Source: Balneolaceae bacterium (lineage in GTDB: Bacteria > Bacteroidota > Rhodothermia > Balneolales > Balneolaceae). Taken from it: a stretch of DNA of 5,226 bases. Under the pieces are notes generated by a model. The model was not told the origin of the DNA and did no database searches. It saw only the letters and a list, made by a program, of their open reading frames with translations. The stretch covers positions 1 through 5,226 of the forward strand of contig SLGA01000329.1 in NCBI GenBank assembly GCA_007123985.1. The letters are read 5' to 3'. Positions 5,098-5,226 of this stretch are shown piece after piece. A program made the position numbers and the translations under genes. How positions within the stretch are numbered: the stretch's first letter is position 1; the number at the start of each line of letters is the position of its first letter.

Positions 5098-5226
5098 CAT
5101 TTCAATTCCCTCTTCCCATCAGAGCTATGTTCCCCTTCGATTCTGTATTATAAACCTGTTGAATGTGAATGCTAATATAGATAGAAAACAATCTGCTGTT
5201 GGTTATTCACATAAAAATGAAGATAA
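5098..5226. repeat. Duplicated intergenic sequence, copy 2 (reaches window edge)
   Basis: This is the same-orientation partner of the sequence at 1731-1856, offset by 3368 bases over the core. Bases 5151-5224 match it perfectly, and 5139-5150 contain two mismatches. To the left the match decays, but CATTTCAAT at 5098-5106 and a CTCTT tract are shared. The window ends two bases beyond the last matching base, so it cannot be seen whether the second copy continues differently from the first. In the + frame that is open through the core, this copy reads CGA where copy 1 has the stop TGA. Confidence 0.85.

Larger units (their letters stand above)
4789..5226. other. Intergenic region upstream of the mla operon, to the window edge
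   Basis: This 438-base AT-rich stretch should contain the mla promoter on the - strand. I searched for the Bacteroidota pattern (TTTG, about 19-21 bases, TAnnTTTG) and for a sigma-70 pattern and found no convincing match. It holds a stem-loop next to the mlaE start (4803-4838), a 12-bp stem-loop (4967-4993) and the second copy of the duplicated sequence (about 5098-5224). A + frame from ATG 5054 stays open for 57 codons to the edge, but its peptide resembles nothing I know and it runs through the repeat, so it is not called as a gene. Confidence 0.7.

Noticed and set aside
5054..5226. Frame open for 57 codons to the right edge of the window
   Set aside because: The peptide is unfamiliar, an in-frame TAG lies just upstream, there is no ribosome-binding site, and half of it is the duplicated sequence whose other copy carries stops in this frame.

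Overview
The window looks like ordinary chromosome from a Gram-negative, oxygen-using member of the Bacteroidota/Balneolota/Rhodothermota assemblage. The lineage is inferred from moderate-to-low GC, weak or absent Shine-Dalgarno sequences, the compact mlaE-mlaF-mlaD order, and an MlaD-like protein with a repeated C-terminal module. I consider Balneolota the most likely, but nothing in the window proves it. An oxygen-dependent coproporphyrinogen oxidase indicates aerobic haem synthesis. An Mla-type lipid transporter indicates an outer membrane.

Layout: bases 1-474 hold the C-terminal part of hemE on the + strand, open at the left edge. A 170-base gap follows, containing two facing arrays of seven-base units around a core of about 87 bases. 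hemF lies at 645-1562 (+). Bases 1563-2157 are a gene-poor convergent zone with small stem-loops, the first copy of a duplicated intergenic sequence, a terminator-like hairpin, and what looks like a decayed N-terminal scrap of a luciferase-like flavin monooxygenase gene. Bases 4788-2158 on the - strand are a tight three-gene operon, mlaE-mlaF-mlaD, with gaps of 2 and 4 bases. Bases 4789-5226 are intergenic. They hold a stem-loop just before the mlaE start, a 12-bp stem-loop, and the second copy of the duplicated sequence, which runs to the window edge.

How the genes work together: HemE makes coproporphyrinogen III from uroporphyrinogen III, and HemF uses O2 to convert it to protoporphyrinogen IX, so the two are consecutive haem-pathway steps. 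MlaE (permease), MlaF (ATPase) and MlaD (anchored MCE protein) should form one inner-membrane complex moving lipids between the two membranes. No mlaB or mlaC homologue is visible.

I found no clear new multi-gene system. The parts most worth a second look are non-coding: the inverted heptamer arrays, the duplicated sequence with a perfectly conserved 74-base core bracketing the mla operon, and the gene remnant beside mlaD.
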